Assembly (NCBI GenBank): GCA_013398275.1
Contig: VZSE01003113.1
Location: 606,023-670,022, forward strand
Direction of reading: 5' to 3'
Length of the DNA: 64,000 bases
Source of the DNA: Promerops cafer
Lineage: Eukaryota > Chordata > Aves > Passeriformes > Nectariniidae
A program made the translations under genes and the position numbers. This document shows, one piece after another, positions 26,077-37,682 of this stretch. The notes beneath the pieces were generated by a model. The model was not told the origin of the DNA, did no database searches, and was given only the letters and a program-made list of their open reading frames with translations. Each line of letters begins with the position of its first letter. The first letter of the stretch is position 1.

Positions 26077-26124
<48 letters not shown>
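26077..26124. repeat. (AC)24 microsatellite
   Basis: Forty-eight bases of uninterrupted AC dinucleotides, preceded by a shorter interrupted (AC)n near 26051. It should be polymorphic and can adopt Z-DNA. Confidence 0.95.
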
Positions 26125-26126
<2 letters not shown>

Positions 26127-27060
26127 TCTTTCCTTATTTCGAATTCAAACTGTTTCCTAACACTAAAAATGCAGAGAAAAAAAAGAGTTATAATAGAAAT
26201 TCTCTTGAATTAATGACACTCACACATTCTCAATTGATTAATGGATCAAGTTTTTCTTGAACAAAGTTTGTTGATTGTTTAACTGCCTTCATGCCTGTCT
26301 AAGAAAATTACTGAATGTGCTTTATTGTGACTGTTCTTGAACCTAAATTTCACATTCAATAAAATACTGAAAATGCTATTAGCTTAGTGTATTTGATTTT
26401 TTTTGTGGATTGGCAACAGAGAAAATAATGTTTGATATCAATTTGTTCCTATTTATAAAGGAATTTAGTAATTTTGGAGACTGAATGTTTATCTATGTTT
26501 ATCCATGAATACCACATGAATTAACTGAATCAAATCTACTAATACCACATGAGAAGTGGCAAGATGTCCTCCTACAATTTTTTTCCTCCAACAGAAAATG
26601 AAGATAAATATTTTGGGAGTTTGTCCAATTCTGATGATTGAAAAAAAACCCAGAAAGCTAATTTGCAAATAAGGAAGCAGATTTCCAATTTGTTATTTGT
26701 TTGGGGTTTTTTTTCCATTTTCTTTTTCCCCTCTACTTTGGTGACAAAGAGTGACGCTGGAAAAGGTGATCAAAGAAAAGCAGTACAAGAAGCCACATTT
26801 TTGGGTCAGCCACAGCCACAGCATCCCACCCTTCCATTTACACCAGCTCTGAATTTGGCCCCTTGGCACTAACCAGGAAGGCCTTTGCGTATACCTCCTA
26901 TCAATATTTGTAAATATTAAAAGCTTTCTAGGCTACTTATGGGTTAAAATTGTTCTAGTAAGTGTCCTTAATAAAGAATTCAGACGGTTTCTGTTTGGTT
27001 TTAATTATGACAGCCTTTCATATAGGTTGGAGGGGCTCCTGGCTCTGTCCTGTTGAGACA
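26125..27060. other. AT-rich non-coding
   Basis: Strongly AT-rich, with T runs near 26397-26404 and 26707-26715 and no gene. The words 'tttacaccagctctgaatttggcccc' at about 26838-26863 resemble a fragment found in many sauropsid ancient repeats. That identification is weak. Confidence 0.4.
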
Positions 27061-27320
27061 TTAAAGGTCCCTTTGTTTAAAAGTTCAGAGCCAGATCTGA
27101 GATCGCCTGTAGTTCACCTTTAGGATCTGGAAAAGTGCTGGGACGTGGCAGGGTTTGATGCTGGCAGCCCTGCGGTGGGAGCAGCGGCACGGGGCGCTGG
27201 CAGCGTCGCGCTCCCCGCCGCAGCCTCCTCGCTCCGGCCGCGATGCTATCAGCATTCCTAGCTGGAGCCTGTCTGAGTGATGGCTGATTAATGAGCTGGG
27301 GCTGCAGCTATCTGTGAGAA
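27061..27320. promoter_or_regulatory. Isolated mini CpG island with homeodomain flank
   Basis: Fourteen CpGs occur between 27144 and 27242, thirteen of them in 27173-27242, inside an otherwise CpG-poor, AT-rich neighbourhood. The left flank holds a CTTTGTTTAA (SOX/TCF-like) word near 27070 and two AGTTCA half sites about 30 bases apart. The right flank holds TGATTAATGAG (homeodomain/PBX-like) near 27284. There is no TATA box or recognisable first exon. It is shorter than a standard CpG island and fits an unmethylated promoter of a non-coding RNA, an orphan CpG island or a CpG-rich developmental enhancer. Confidence 0.4.
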
Positions 27321-30300
27321 AGAAGAATTGCTTGTTTCACCCATGCCACGGTTTTAATTGGGAAAGCCTGGTTCGCTCCATGTACAGGCACCAGACACAC
27401 AAAAAGACTTTTTCCAAGATTCCTGTGATTTTCACTGATCTCTCCCCTGCAACACTCCTCTCCCCAGGAAATACAACAAGCAACCCTGGGATTTCTTTCT
27501 GAGGCAGAGCGACAGGAAGGACTAACACAACCCTTCTTCTTAATAACTTCTATGATAGGAAATACAAAACACAAACTTGTTTCACAAGCACTTTGACATT
27601 GAAAGTCTCATGCACTATTTCATCTGGAAAAATAACAACCTTGCAAGAAAACACAACAGAGATGTCTGTTCTGATGCCTGGAGACCCTGTAATTTCTGTC
27701 TTTATATGAAATGTCTGCCAGCTCATTTGCTTGCTCTTTGCTTAGGTGGTACAAGAAAATCAAAAGAGAAGGCTGAGCATCACTGGCCAAGATGATCAGG
27801 CTGTGGCTTTAACCCACATTGTCCCTCTCCAGGTGCACCAAGGCAAGTGCTGGAGCTTCCACATTTCCGCTCCAGCCGCTGCTCAATGTGCTACAGAGCC
27901 TGTCAGCAAGGGAACGAGTCTCTCAAGAAACTTGCTGCATTTGCTGATGTTACTTCCCAATTTCTCTTGGCAACCAATTATTTTCTCATCCATGTTACAC
28001 TTGGCAGACACTTAGGGTTTTCCACATGGTAGACATAGCCTCTAGTTTGCCTGAGAGAAAATATCACTGAAACATAAGGCAGCAGAAGTTCAAATCTGAA
28101 ATCTGAACATAGCATTAAATCTGTACTGACATTAAATGTCTCTGTCATATGTGCCCTGCTGCCAGACTGAAGCATTTGTGGTATTTCAGTTATGTAGAAG
28201 ATAAAATTGTTCTTGGTTGCATGCAAATGAAAAATACACCAGGCATCTTCCTGGACATTTGGTTCTCTAGAAAGTCTCCTAACTAAGAATTCTCACACCA
28301 GTGATTTATGAGCTGTAGATGCTTCAAACTGTGCTTGTTTGAAGGGCAGTATTACATCAGAGTGTCAAAAAGACATTGAAAGCTCTTGAGGAGTCTTCAG
28401 TGGCTAAAATGTCAGTTGCATTGACTGTGATAGCAAGTCTCACAGGAAATGCAAATTTCTGCCATGTGGGTGAGTCAGGACATGGGTATGCTGCCTCATC
28501 TTCTAATCCTCTGCCAAATCAATAAGTTCTTCTCAAGAACAGGATTTTCAACTGCAGTATAGGGAGATACCGTGGGAGGTTTAATGTAAGCTGAGGAGAG
28601 CCTTGGCTTTGCAAAACCTCCCTTAGCCCAGAGCCACCTGCAGAGTGTGGCAGGAGCCCTGCCATCAGTGCAGGCACTGGGCCAGCCTGACTCCTAGTTC
28701 CCAAATTTCCTTCTTCAAAAGAAAATCTGAGTGGGTCATGTACTTGAAGAAAAATATCTGCTTTACTAGGAAACTGTATGAGTATGTTTGCCAAGATGAG
28801 TATGTCTGATGAGCTCACCTTGGTGTGCTGTGCCGTGCCGTGCCACAGTATCTGAGACTGAATGAAAATCCCTGTCTCTGGCTGTCTGCTTGTTTTATCC
28901 TGTCATCCTTTAATGTAATGACTGGCAGTTCAAAGGAAACCTTTGAACCTCAAGTCTGTACACTCTCCAAACACATGTATTGGGCCAGTTTCTGGGGGTT
29001 CCTCATGGATCCCAGAGGCAAGTGAGGGACCTGATTTTAGCCTCCTTCCAGATTCTGGCACTGTGATGGGCTTTGCAAAGTTAAAATAGCAGCAGTATTA
29101 TTTCTAGATACATTGAGACACAGCAGAACCCAATGATTAAGGACCTCTGAGCTCCAGGGCAAAGCTTTGTCTTCTTCCATAGCCACACAACTGCAGCTGA
29201 TCCTTCTCTGCAGGGGATGCTCCAAGGGTCTTGGTGGCACTGGCTTTCTGGTTGCCCTGCACTTTTTGCAGAATCTGCTTTCAGAGGCCTCTTTTCTCTC
29301 CCCTGGGACTGTGTCAAACACTCCAAGCACTTGGAGAACCAGAAAAGCACTGTTGCAAAAACATCAAACAGAAAGGCAAAAAAGATGCAAGTTACCTCAG
29401 TCCCTGTGCCAACATCAGCTGACTTGGCTGCAAAATGCTTCCATCTTCCCAGTGCACCCAACCTTCTTCAATTAATCAAACCTTCCTCTATTAATCAGTA
29501 CACTGCTGCACAGAAGACATAAATAATTTTCAAAGATGGCAAGGGTATCTCCACGGCCTCAGAAGTGGTAGCAGGACCCAAGGGATGATCCAGGAGGTGC
29601 AGAGTTGTGATGGTGTGGGAAGAGTGGGACCCCGGCTGCTCTCAGAGCCACAAAGTAAATGCTGGTGCTGCCTCAACTGCAGTGCTGCTGTAGCTCAGGT
29701 ATTGTTGTTACCTGCAGCACTCTCATTACCAGTCATGGTTGCTTTTCATTTGAATAAGGTCTGAATGGGGAAAAGAGAATTAGACTCAGTATTTTCATAA
29801 GGAAAAGAAGAAAGGGATGAATTCATCCCTGATTTATACCTTGTGCACTTCTGCACATTTCTCACTGCATATAACTCAACAGGGATTAGCTTTTCCAAAG
29901 AGGCAACCTGCAGAATAAAGTTAAACATCTGGATATATGTAGCAACAAGAGCTTCATTACATACAAGGTAAAGTCAGAGCAACTTGGAAGCACTTTAGTG
30001 CTGAGCCCAGAGCTTGCCTTGCTTAGCTTTGTGTTTGAAGCCTGTGTGCAGGCCATGCTTCAGCCCGATCCAGCAATCCTCCCACTCCTTCCCAGCCACA
30101 TTCGTTGGTGGCAGGCTTAATGCAGCCAAAGTGCACACCTATCATCTGGGGTGGGCAGCCTGGTTTAGAGATTTCAGTTGTTGGACCTTCTCAGGGGGAC
30201 TTTTAAGGAATTGTATTAACAAAGCATATGGAGTCAGATTAGGTAAATTCAGCCCTCCTTTGAATCCATCTCCTAGAACTCCACTGGCAGTTAGGAAGTA

Positions 30301-32484
30301 CTCTTCCTAATGGTGCCAGGGGGACAGCTGGAGGAGGTTTCACAGTGTCCACTTTTCAGACTGATCTCAATGAACCTTTGTGGTTCCATCAATGCCAATG
30401 TGAGAACATTTCCTCTGAAGTCATTTGTGTAAACAGCCCAGAGACAAACCCAGAGCATTCAGCTTTGTTCTGCAGGACAGGGACAGTAGCCTGACTGTTG
30501 ATTTATTTAAAAGAAGAAAAACAACAACAAAAAATGTCGCCAGGAAGTTGAATGACTATCAGGAAACATTCGCTAAAGGGACTGTGTAAAGCAGAGTATG
30601 CAAAGCCAGCAAACAATCCATTACTCTATAAAGTAACACTTTTTATTTGTAGTTCTGACAGCATATTTTACTATTCTGTTGGAGATGTCAACTCAGCTTC
30701 AAATCAATTTTTACCTTTCAAAAACATTTTTAAGCAAGGAGTATTTCTTTAGGACACGTTGTAGAAAACGGTTGTAATATTTTCATGCTTATATGTTCCC
30801 ATTTTGTCATTAACATTTTTCCCACTGAATCACAGCCAGAAATGGGTGCCAGGTCCAGGAGTTCAGAAGTTATTTCTGTATCGTGTGGAAGCACGGGGTG
30901 GGGGGGGGGAATAACCAATGTAAAAACCACACTTTCAGATGATAACACAGGAGGAGTGAAAATGTGAAAATGTTCAACTATGCCCAGCCCTACCTTGCTT
31001 TGCCAGCCCCACCTTGCTTTGCCAGCCCCTCGGCTCAGAGCAGAAGCCCTTGCTCCACACAGTGCCCAGTGCTCCTCTCATGAGAGCCCTCCAACAGCTG
31101 CAGAAGGGGAGCTGCTGACTCCCACAGCAGAAGGAGACTGGCCATGGGTCTGAGGTGCCAAGCACCCCCTCATTTTCACTGCCCTGCCACCCAGTTTGTA
31201 CAGAGCCCCAGTTTGTGCAGTTCCCTGGGCTCCAACAGTGGGTGAGAGCCAGACTTTGTCCTCATGCAGCTCAGCTTAGGGCTGGTGACACCAGCCCTCT
31301 GTGCCAGCTCTGATCACTTTCCTCCCACCTGGGGAACTTTTGGATCATATGTAATCTGTGCCCCCATAAACCCTATATAAAAGAAGAGTAGAATTCCCTC
31401 TCACCCACTCTCATTTGTCTGTGTTTTACCTCATCACTTGAAGAGTGTATTTGGGGTGCAGTTTGGTGAAACACCTTGCTACAGGTTTTCTGCACTCAAA
31501 GAAGCAGGCATAAGCTTAACTAGATCCTGAAACTTTTCTGTATCAAGGGTTTTTTGGTGTGTATTTCAGCCTAGTGCCCACCCACCACTAATTGACTTGA
31601 AGGCAGGATGCTGAAACCAAGAACTGGAGAAAGATCCTATTTCAATGTCTGATACAAGTCTACATGCCACTGAGATTCTATAAACACAGAATTCAGTCTA
31701 GATTACATCAGCATAAACCAGTTCAAACTATTCATTGGAGAACAGAATATTTAATTTCATTAAAAACTGGAACAGCAATTTCACAGCTCTAATTCCTGTA
31801 AAATAATAACAGCAGTGAATCAAGAATGGACTTTTTTTTGTTTAAAATGATATGAATCAATAGAATAAAAATCTTGGTGGCAGAAGTGATAAGAAAGTGT
31901 GCACAGTAGTTTAGTACTCAAAACATTCACTAAATACACATAGTTCAGTATTGTATGGAAGAATATTCCCTGTACTTTTGCCATTAATCCAGATACCTCT
32001 TATCTGCTGCTTTAACACCTTGTTGAAATGTTTTAATTCAATATAATTTCCAAAAGGGTTCTATTATTCATTGTTTCAGAAATATTCTTCTTTACACAGT
32101 CAGGGTTTTTTTCTGTGTGAACATCACTCTCTGAGGGATGAGGGCAATCATATGTAGACCAGCACAGCATATCTAATGTACTCCTTCTCTAAAAGACCAC
32201 CAAAAAAATATTGTTTCTTGCCCTCAGAAATATTTAGCAGTTCCTTTCCACAGCTCATATTGTCCCAAGCTCTCGGGACAGGCTGAGACTAACTCACCAT
32301 GAGGCTGAGCTAGATAAAAAGGGGTTCCTCATGCCCTTTGCTAGGGATGTGACAGTGGTGGTGGCAAAGGGCTGGCAGCAGGCTGCAGAGCTTTGGTCGG
32401 GTGTCTGGGCCTGGCTACCCACAGCTGGCTGGAAGCTCACCAGTGGGAAGATGCACACTGTGTCCCCAGCAGTAATTTATTTAG
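27321..32484. other. Non-coding, largely featureless
   Basis: About 5 kb with no supportable gene. Minor items are a 19-base tandem repeat (30984-31030), a 10-base G run (30900-30909), an octamer ATGCAAAT (28221-28228) and a TATATAAAAG word near 31374 that could suit a TATA box but has no other promoter evidence. 31600-32110 is AT-rich. Short overlapping frames look like chance. Confidence 0.45.
30984..31030. repeat. 19-base tandem repeat, about 2.5 copies
   Basis: A unit reading CCAGCCCTACCTTGCTTTG repeats with a 19-base period and one substitution between copies, followed by a partial third copy. Confidence 0.8.
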
Positions 32485-32546
32485 GAATTGGACTAGATGA
32501 TCTTTGAAGGTCCCTTCTAACACAAACCATTCTATGATTCTATGAT
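32485..32546 (+). mobile_element. CR1 LINE 3' end (avian)
   Basis: The text 'attggactagatgatctttg', then 'aaggtcccttctaacac', then 'aaaccattctatgattctatgat' is the canonical 3' terminus of avian CR1. It ends in its short ATTCTATG direct-repeat tail, so the element lies in + orientation. CR1 copies are usually 5'-truncated, and here only about 60 bases are recognisable; the sequence to the left shows no CR1 similarity I can see. Divergence from the usual consensus is low. This is the strongest evidence that the window comes from a bird. Confidence 0.92.
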
Positions 32547-33395
32547 AACTCTTCCTGTGACTATTCCTTTCTGTCAGCATGAATGCTTTTTTTATTTCTT
32601 CTTTTTTTTCCAAGAAAATATCTCCAAGATGGCAGCCTGAGACCTGGACTTGCTGTCAAAGAACTGCAGGCAATGAAGTTATAGCCTGTCAGTGTAGCGA
32701 GCCACAGAATTTGGGACCAAATGGACCAACATGGCCATGTTTCTCAGTAAAAGACCTTCTCTTAGCTGTTAAACCACATGGCTAAGGTAATGCTGACAAA
32801 CCAAGTACCAAGTCTGACTACCACCCCTGGATTCCAACTTGCTGCTTAGATATTGTGATATTAAAACCACCGGGGGATGAATCACCAGTCTAGATGGTGC
32901 ACAAGTTGGTTAAAAATGCAGAGCATTGATAATTGCCAGAGATTTCACTTGTGAGCTTTCCCTGCCTCTGGGCAGCAGCCGTACAGGATTTCTTCCCCAC
33001 GATGCGGCACTCACGATCTGCTGTTGCCTCACCAAGATCCACCAGTGACAGTGCCCGGCCTGGGGTGCAGTGATTAGGGGGAGAGATTGGGAACCTGATA
33101 CTCCCTGGGGTGTCACATCAGAAGGAACCCTATTACTGGGGCTAGTATGGATCCTGCTATAGAAATAAAATGGCTGTGAAAATGCTACAGGTATTTAAAT
33201 TGTTTATGAACATAAAAATTTGATTTCACAGGATTAACACTGCAGAGTGATCCCACTCTGTCATCCTAACCACTCAGCTTGGAGGAACTGAAAGCCTCTG
33301 GGATGATTTTCTGAGTTCCATGGAGTAGCATGATGGAGTAATGACTTAAAAAGCACACTTCCTTTGGACTAACTCTCCTGTCATTTCTCATTTCA
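32547..33395. other. Non-coding, nothing recognised
   Basis: Sequence between the + strand CR1 end and the GC-rich block. No gene or repeat was recognised. A good polypyrimidine tract with AG at 33395-33396 closes it. Confidence 0.45.
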
Positions 33396-33932
33396 GTGAC
33401 TATCAGGTTGTGTAAAACCAGCCAGCTCTTCTTTGGCACAGGCTCCCTCACGGCCCTCGGCAGAGGCGTGCCCAGCCAGCCTGGGAAGAGAGGAGAAAGC
33501 CTGCTGGGAGCTGAAGCTCTCCATGGCCTCCCAATACCTGTGCGAGAGCAGCTCCAGGAGCTCCCATGGCTGCATACCCGGGACCCAGCAGATGGCACTC
33601 CTGGATGGTGTTTCCTGCATGGATCACGGGCAGCATCTGCCTCCAGCATCTGCCCCATCCCGGCTGCCCTCCTGGAGAGAGGGCTGGGGGGCAAGGCACG
33701 GCTGTGCCCGGGCAGGCGGGGTGAGCTCTGCCCTGCCCGGTTCATCTTAAAAACTCTGCTCAAACTGCCGCGGGCACGGGGCTTGGAATCGCTGCCAGCA
33801 CCTGACACAGCACACCAGTTTTCTGGGGGCTTGTGCTCCTCTGCCAAGGAAAAAGAGCCAGGGCTTGGCCTCTTTGGAAGTCATTCCTGGCTTCTCCCAG
33901 GAGCCTCACTGGATCAGACAGACCTTTTGTGA
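33396..33932 (+). other. GC-rich block with long open frame, probably non-coding
   Basis: A frame is open for 178 codons to 33932, but its opening codon is GTG, so it is not a start in an animal gene. It begins right at a splice-acceptor-like site (a C/T-rich run ending TTTCAG at 33396). The opposite strand is also open (33266-33847, opening with TTG). Both products are rich in Gly, Pro, Ala, Ser and Leu with no recognised domain. Composition alone explains the long frames; an internal exon is a remote alternative. Confidence 0.25.
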
Positions 33933-34028
33933 GAAGGCAAACCTTTGGGCTGCTGGCTGGGCTGCACAGTAAATACAGCATCCCAGAGGGTCTGGGGAGG
34001 TCAGCATCTCACACATCAGAAAATCCTG

Positions 34029-34360
34029 GAGTCACAGAACAGCTGGGGTTGGGAGGCACCTCTGGAGATCATCCAATCCAACCACCTGCTCACACCATGG
34101 TCAGCTAGAGCATGTTGTCTGGGACTGTGTCCAGTTAGGGTTCTCATATCTCCAAGGATGGAGACTCTGCACCTTCCCTGGACAACCTGTTCCAGTGTTT
34201 GACCCCCTCTAGAATAAGTGGAATTAGTTGTATTTTAATTTGTGCCGATAGTCTCTTGTCCTGTCACTGGGCACTGCTGAGAAAAGGCTGTCTCAAACTT
34301 CTTTACTAACCCAATCAAGTATTTACACACATGACTAAAATCTCCCCAAGCCTTTCCTTG
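34029..34360 (-). mobile_element. CR1 LINE, 3' part, reverse orientation
   Basis: The + strand reads as the reverse complement of a CR1 3' half. Landmarks in order are 'cacctctggagatcatcc', 'ctgggactgtgtccagtt', 'atctccaaggatggagact', 'gacaacctgttccagtgttt', 'tctcttgtcctgtcactggg' and 'gtatttacacacatgacta'. All are classic CR1 blocks at the expected spacing. The terminal short-repeat tail at the left is eroded, and the copy is moderately diverged and 5'-truncated at the right near 34360. No reading frame survives. Confidence 0.92.
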
Positions 34361-35258
34361 GGGGATTTGATGTTTTCTCTTTCTTATAAAACTGCATCAA
34401 AATTTAGCAAGCCTAGTAAGGAATCTGCATGGAAACCACAACAGCTCTGAAAAGTCAAATTTATTAGATTGTTTATGAACACAAAAACTGGCTTTTAAAA
34501 AGGATTTTGCAGGATTAGCACCATGGAGTGTTCCCAGCTTTATCATTCTGTACAAGTAGGCAGGGTACTACTTAGAGATCATCCCACTGGAAGAAGCATT
34601 TCCATATTATGTTCTTAGGCATGGGGCTGAGATCACAGCAGGGTGCACATCTCAGCACACAGTAGGTGTTTCTTTGTTTTAGGTAAAGACAGCCAACCCC
34701 AGAAACTGGATCAAACTATTCCCAACTTAGAGGAAGAGATTTCAAGCCGGGATCTTGGGCTCCTGAAGTCTGCTGTTGACAGATCCAAAACACTGAAGGT
34801 TTTTCTGGAACTGGGCCCAGGTGCAATGCTGTTCAGTGGGGTGAGATGAGTAGTTCAAGCTTTTAGAAATGCTACTTAGTTTGTTCCATCCTTGTTGGAC
34901 CTTGCCACTGTAATAACTAGCTCCTGATAGCAGGATAGGCTGGGAATTTCTTGTGTTTTCTCTTGACAAGCATCGGCTCCTCCAGATAGAGATGTCTGCA
35001 CGCCAAGCCATGATATTCTTCACAGAATGATTTAATAGTGATTTATTTATTTTTTTCTATGCTGCATCCTGCTTGTTAGCCAGTGGAAATCTGCCGGGGG
35101 GTTTGTTTCATGTCTCTTGCAGTGAGATGTGGAAATCTGCCTTCCCAGCTTTACCAAAGCACTCCCGGCCAATACTAGGAGAGGGTGCCAGAATTTAACA
35201 GCTCCTGAACTACATGGGAAATGCATCATCTGGCTAAAAACTGTTGCTTTTTGGTGAT

Positions 35259-35308
35259 TCTCTCCTCCTCCACTTTCTCCTCCTTCTACGCCTCCTCCTC
35301 CTCATCCT
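35259..35308. repeat. Pyrimidine-rich (CTC)n-like interval
   Basis: Degenerate TCC/CTC triplets with a few purine interruptions, the cleanest run being CCTCCTCCTCCTC at about 35291. Confidence 0.6.
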
Positions 35309-35480
35309 TTAGAACTGTTGTTAATGATACATTTGATTTCCAGAAGAAGCAAAGCACTATCTTGCAGCTCTGCCAAGGAGCCTTATCCGCATACTATGCC
35401 TGAAATGTAGATTTCTCTTTAGTCAGACTCTGGGGGCCTTCACATGTTGCAAGTTGAGACACAAAAACAGGTAGGAAAGG

Positions 35481-35525
35481 GGTCTGATGCAAACCTTACT
35501 GGAGTCAATGGAAGTGTTGCTTTCA
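35481..35525. repeat. Possible ancient sauropsid repeat relic
   Basis: The words 'ggtctgatgcaaacc' and 'tggagtcaatggaagtgttgc' resemble the same partly palindromic ancient family suspected at 15265 and 22566. The match is degenerate and the family name uncertain. Confidence 0.25.
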
Positions 35526-37667
35526 GATGACTGCAACAGTTCTTTAATCACAAATTCAGTTATTTGAGCCAGTGGGATTTTGGAGTTGATTTCGTGGGTT
35601 TCTAGATACTGGCTTTCAACATTTCATCCAAATCAGCTTCTGACAAGGAGTGTGAGACTGTCCTCCATGTACCCTTGACTTTGGTTTAGGTAAATTTCTT
35701 TATGGGAGTATGAGCAGTATGTGACCCTTTAGTTTGAGTTTCAGTAATGCTACTCCACACTAGAGAAGAAGAAAGATGCAGCAGCAGGGTTTCTAAGAGT
35801 TACAGTTGGCGTCCTCATTATGGCATCATTGGAAAACATCACCACAGATATTAACAGAAAAAATGCTGAAGATTATTAGAGATAGACTCAAAATGTCCTG
35901 AATGTTGCATTAGATTCATTGAAATGGTGCTGGATTTTTCCAATAAAATCTTAGTGGAAAAACACTGAAGGGTTGTCCCAATCCCATCTTCAGGTAACAT
36001 GAGACTGCTTAGCCTGTAAAAAAATCTGTAAAATCCTAAACAGATCTGTACAGCAAAAATGTGACTATGTTACAGGAAACACAGCTTTGTCATGGGAAAA
36101 GTGCCTGTTTGCCAGTCATGTACCAGAGACATTCAGCAGCACATCTGAGCAGCAGAGATGTCAGAATGAAGACATCTTGTTCTGTCTGCAGCTGGCCACA
36201 AAAATATGCAAATTTTGTTTCATGTTTCTTCCTCCCTTCCATTGGTGAATACATTCTGTGGAGGGATGGCAAGCCAGGGGTTCTGAGGTAGAAGTTTCCT
36301 ATGGTTGGCTGGAGAGGCTGGAAAAAAAAGGATTAGAGATCTGAATGCATATGCCACTTGATAAAGTCAGCATTTAAGATCCCTGTTCTTGTTCTTAGCA
36401 CGCTCCAACCCAACTGGACATACAGATTCCCACTCAGAGCTTTCATCTCTCAGGCTGTCCAGATGGACCAAATTCACACTTGTCAGTGCCAAACTGTAGC
36501 CCTGAGCTCTGCAGGGTAGTGTGGGAGGAGAGCAAAGTACATCCATTTCTACAGTCTTTTCCCAGGCCTTGTAAATCCAGTTGTGGTCCTGGGTGTAGTT
36601 GTGCATCCAGGCTGCAAATTAAAGCTTCAAAGGAAGCCGGTGTGAACTGTACCTGTCCAGTCAGGCAACTTGGAAAGGCACAGCGTAGCAACATCAGCTG
36701 GTATAACAAGTCAGCAGAACACTTGGGTTTACCTGAATCATCATCATACCTTACTAATGAAGTTGGGGGCTCAGCTAGCAGCAGGCAAACTCCTTGGGAA
36801 GTCAAGATCCCACAGTCCTGAATTGACTTGAGTATTTCTACTGCTTCTTCTCAGACCCTAAGGTGAGTAAACACACAGGCAAGATCTCTGGCATCTTGGG
36901 GCAAGAGTGTATGAAAACACACTGAACTGACTTAATGGAAAGCCAGTAAGAAGCCACAACTGGCAAGGAATGCAACGAGAGATCCTCAGCCATGGTGTTG
37001 AGGTGCCTGAAACAAGAAGCAAGCAGAATTCAGGTGGTTGAACTCCCTGGACTGCTGAACTTTATCTCCAGGTCTCTTGGCTGTTCATCTCATCACACAA
37101 ACAGCATCAGCAAAGGGAAGAAAGAGCCCAGGCATCTCAGTGCTCTGACAGAACCAGGCCTCTCGTTTGTCCTCTTTTGTCCACTGACTCCTGTGTCCTT
37201 GGCTGTGTTGTGTCCACCCTCAGGAGTAGGACACAAGAGCCTTACAACAAGTTGCTCTGGAGCATGATTATTAGGATTTTCTCGGGAGAGATGAGAATTC
37301 TTTCCACAGCATCATGTGAGGGCCCTTACTACACCAACTGTAGTGGGTAGTGGTTCTTCAATGCAGCCCTGGAGGAACACTGAATTCCTACAGAGAAATG
37401 CAGAATTTATGTCTGTTCAGCATTTTTATGATCCATCAAGCTTCCTAGAGATTTTTTTTTGATAAATCTGAAGAGGCACCAAGTTTATCCTGTAGGCTGG
37501 GAATTATTGTTCAAGATCTTGCCTTTGGCTCTACTGGGCACAGATCCACAATGGTATGTGGTGAGTTTGCAGACATCTGTCATCACATGGCATCAGTGGA
37601 CTCTCCTCTATTTTTGGCAGCCTTTGCCAACAGTGCCTGTCTCTGTTTCCCTGAACAGGGATTAGGC

Positions 37668-37682
37668 TTTTTTTTTTTTTTT
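37668..37682. repeat. T15 homopolymer
   Basis: Fifteen consecutive T on the + strand. Confidence 0.95.

Noticed and set aside
25881..26120. Frame encoding Val-Cys repeats and an Arg/Lys run
   Set aside because: It is a translation of the (AC)n and polypyrimidine simple repeats.
31340..31440. TATATAAAAG word as an LTR or gene promoter
   Set aside because: No LTR boundaries, primer-binding site, polyadenylation signal or transcript evidence; single TATA-like words are common.
33266..33847. 193-codon - strand frame
   Set aside because: It opens with TTG, overlaps an equally long frame on the other strand, and its composition explains its length.
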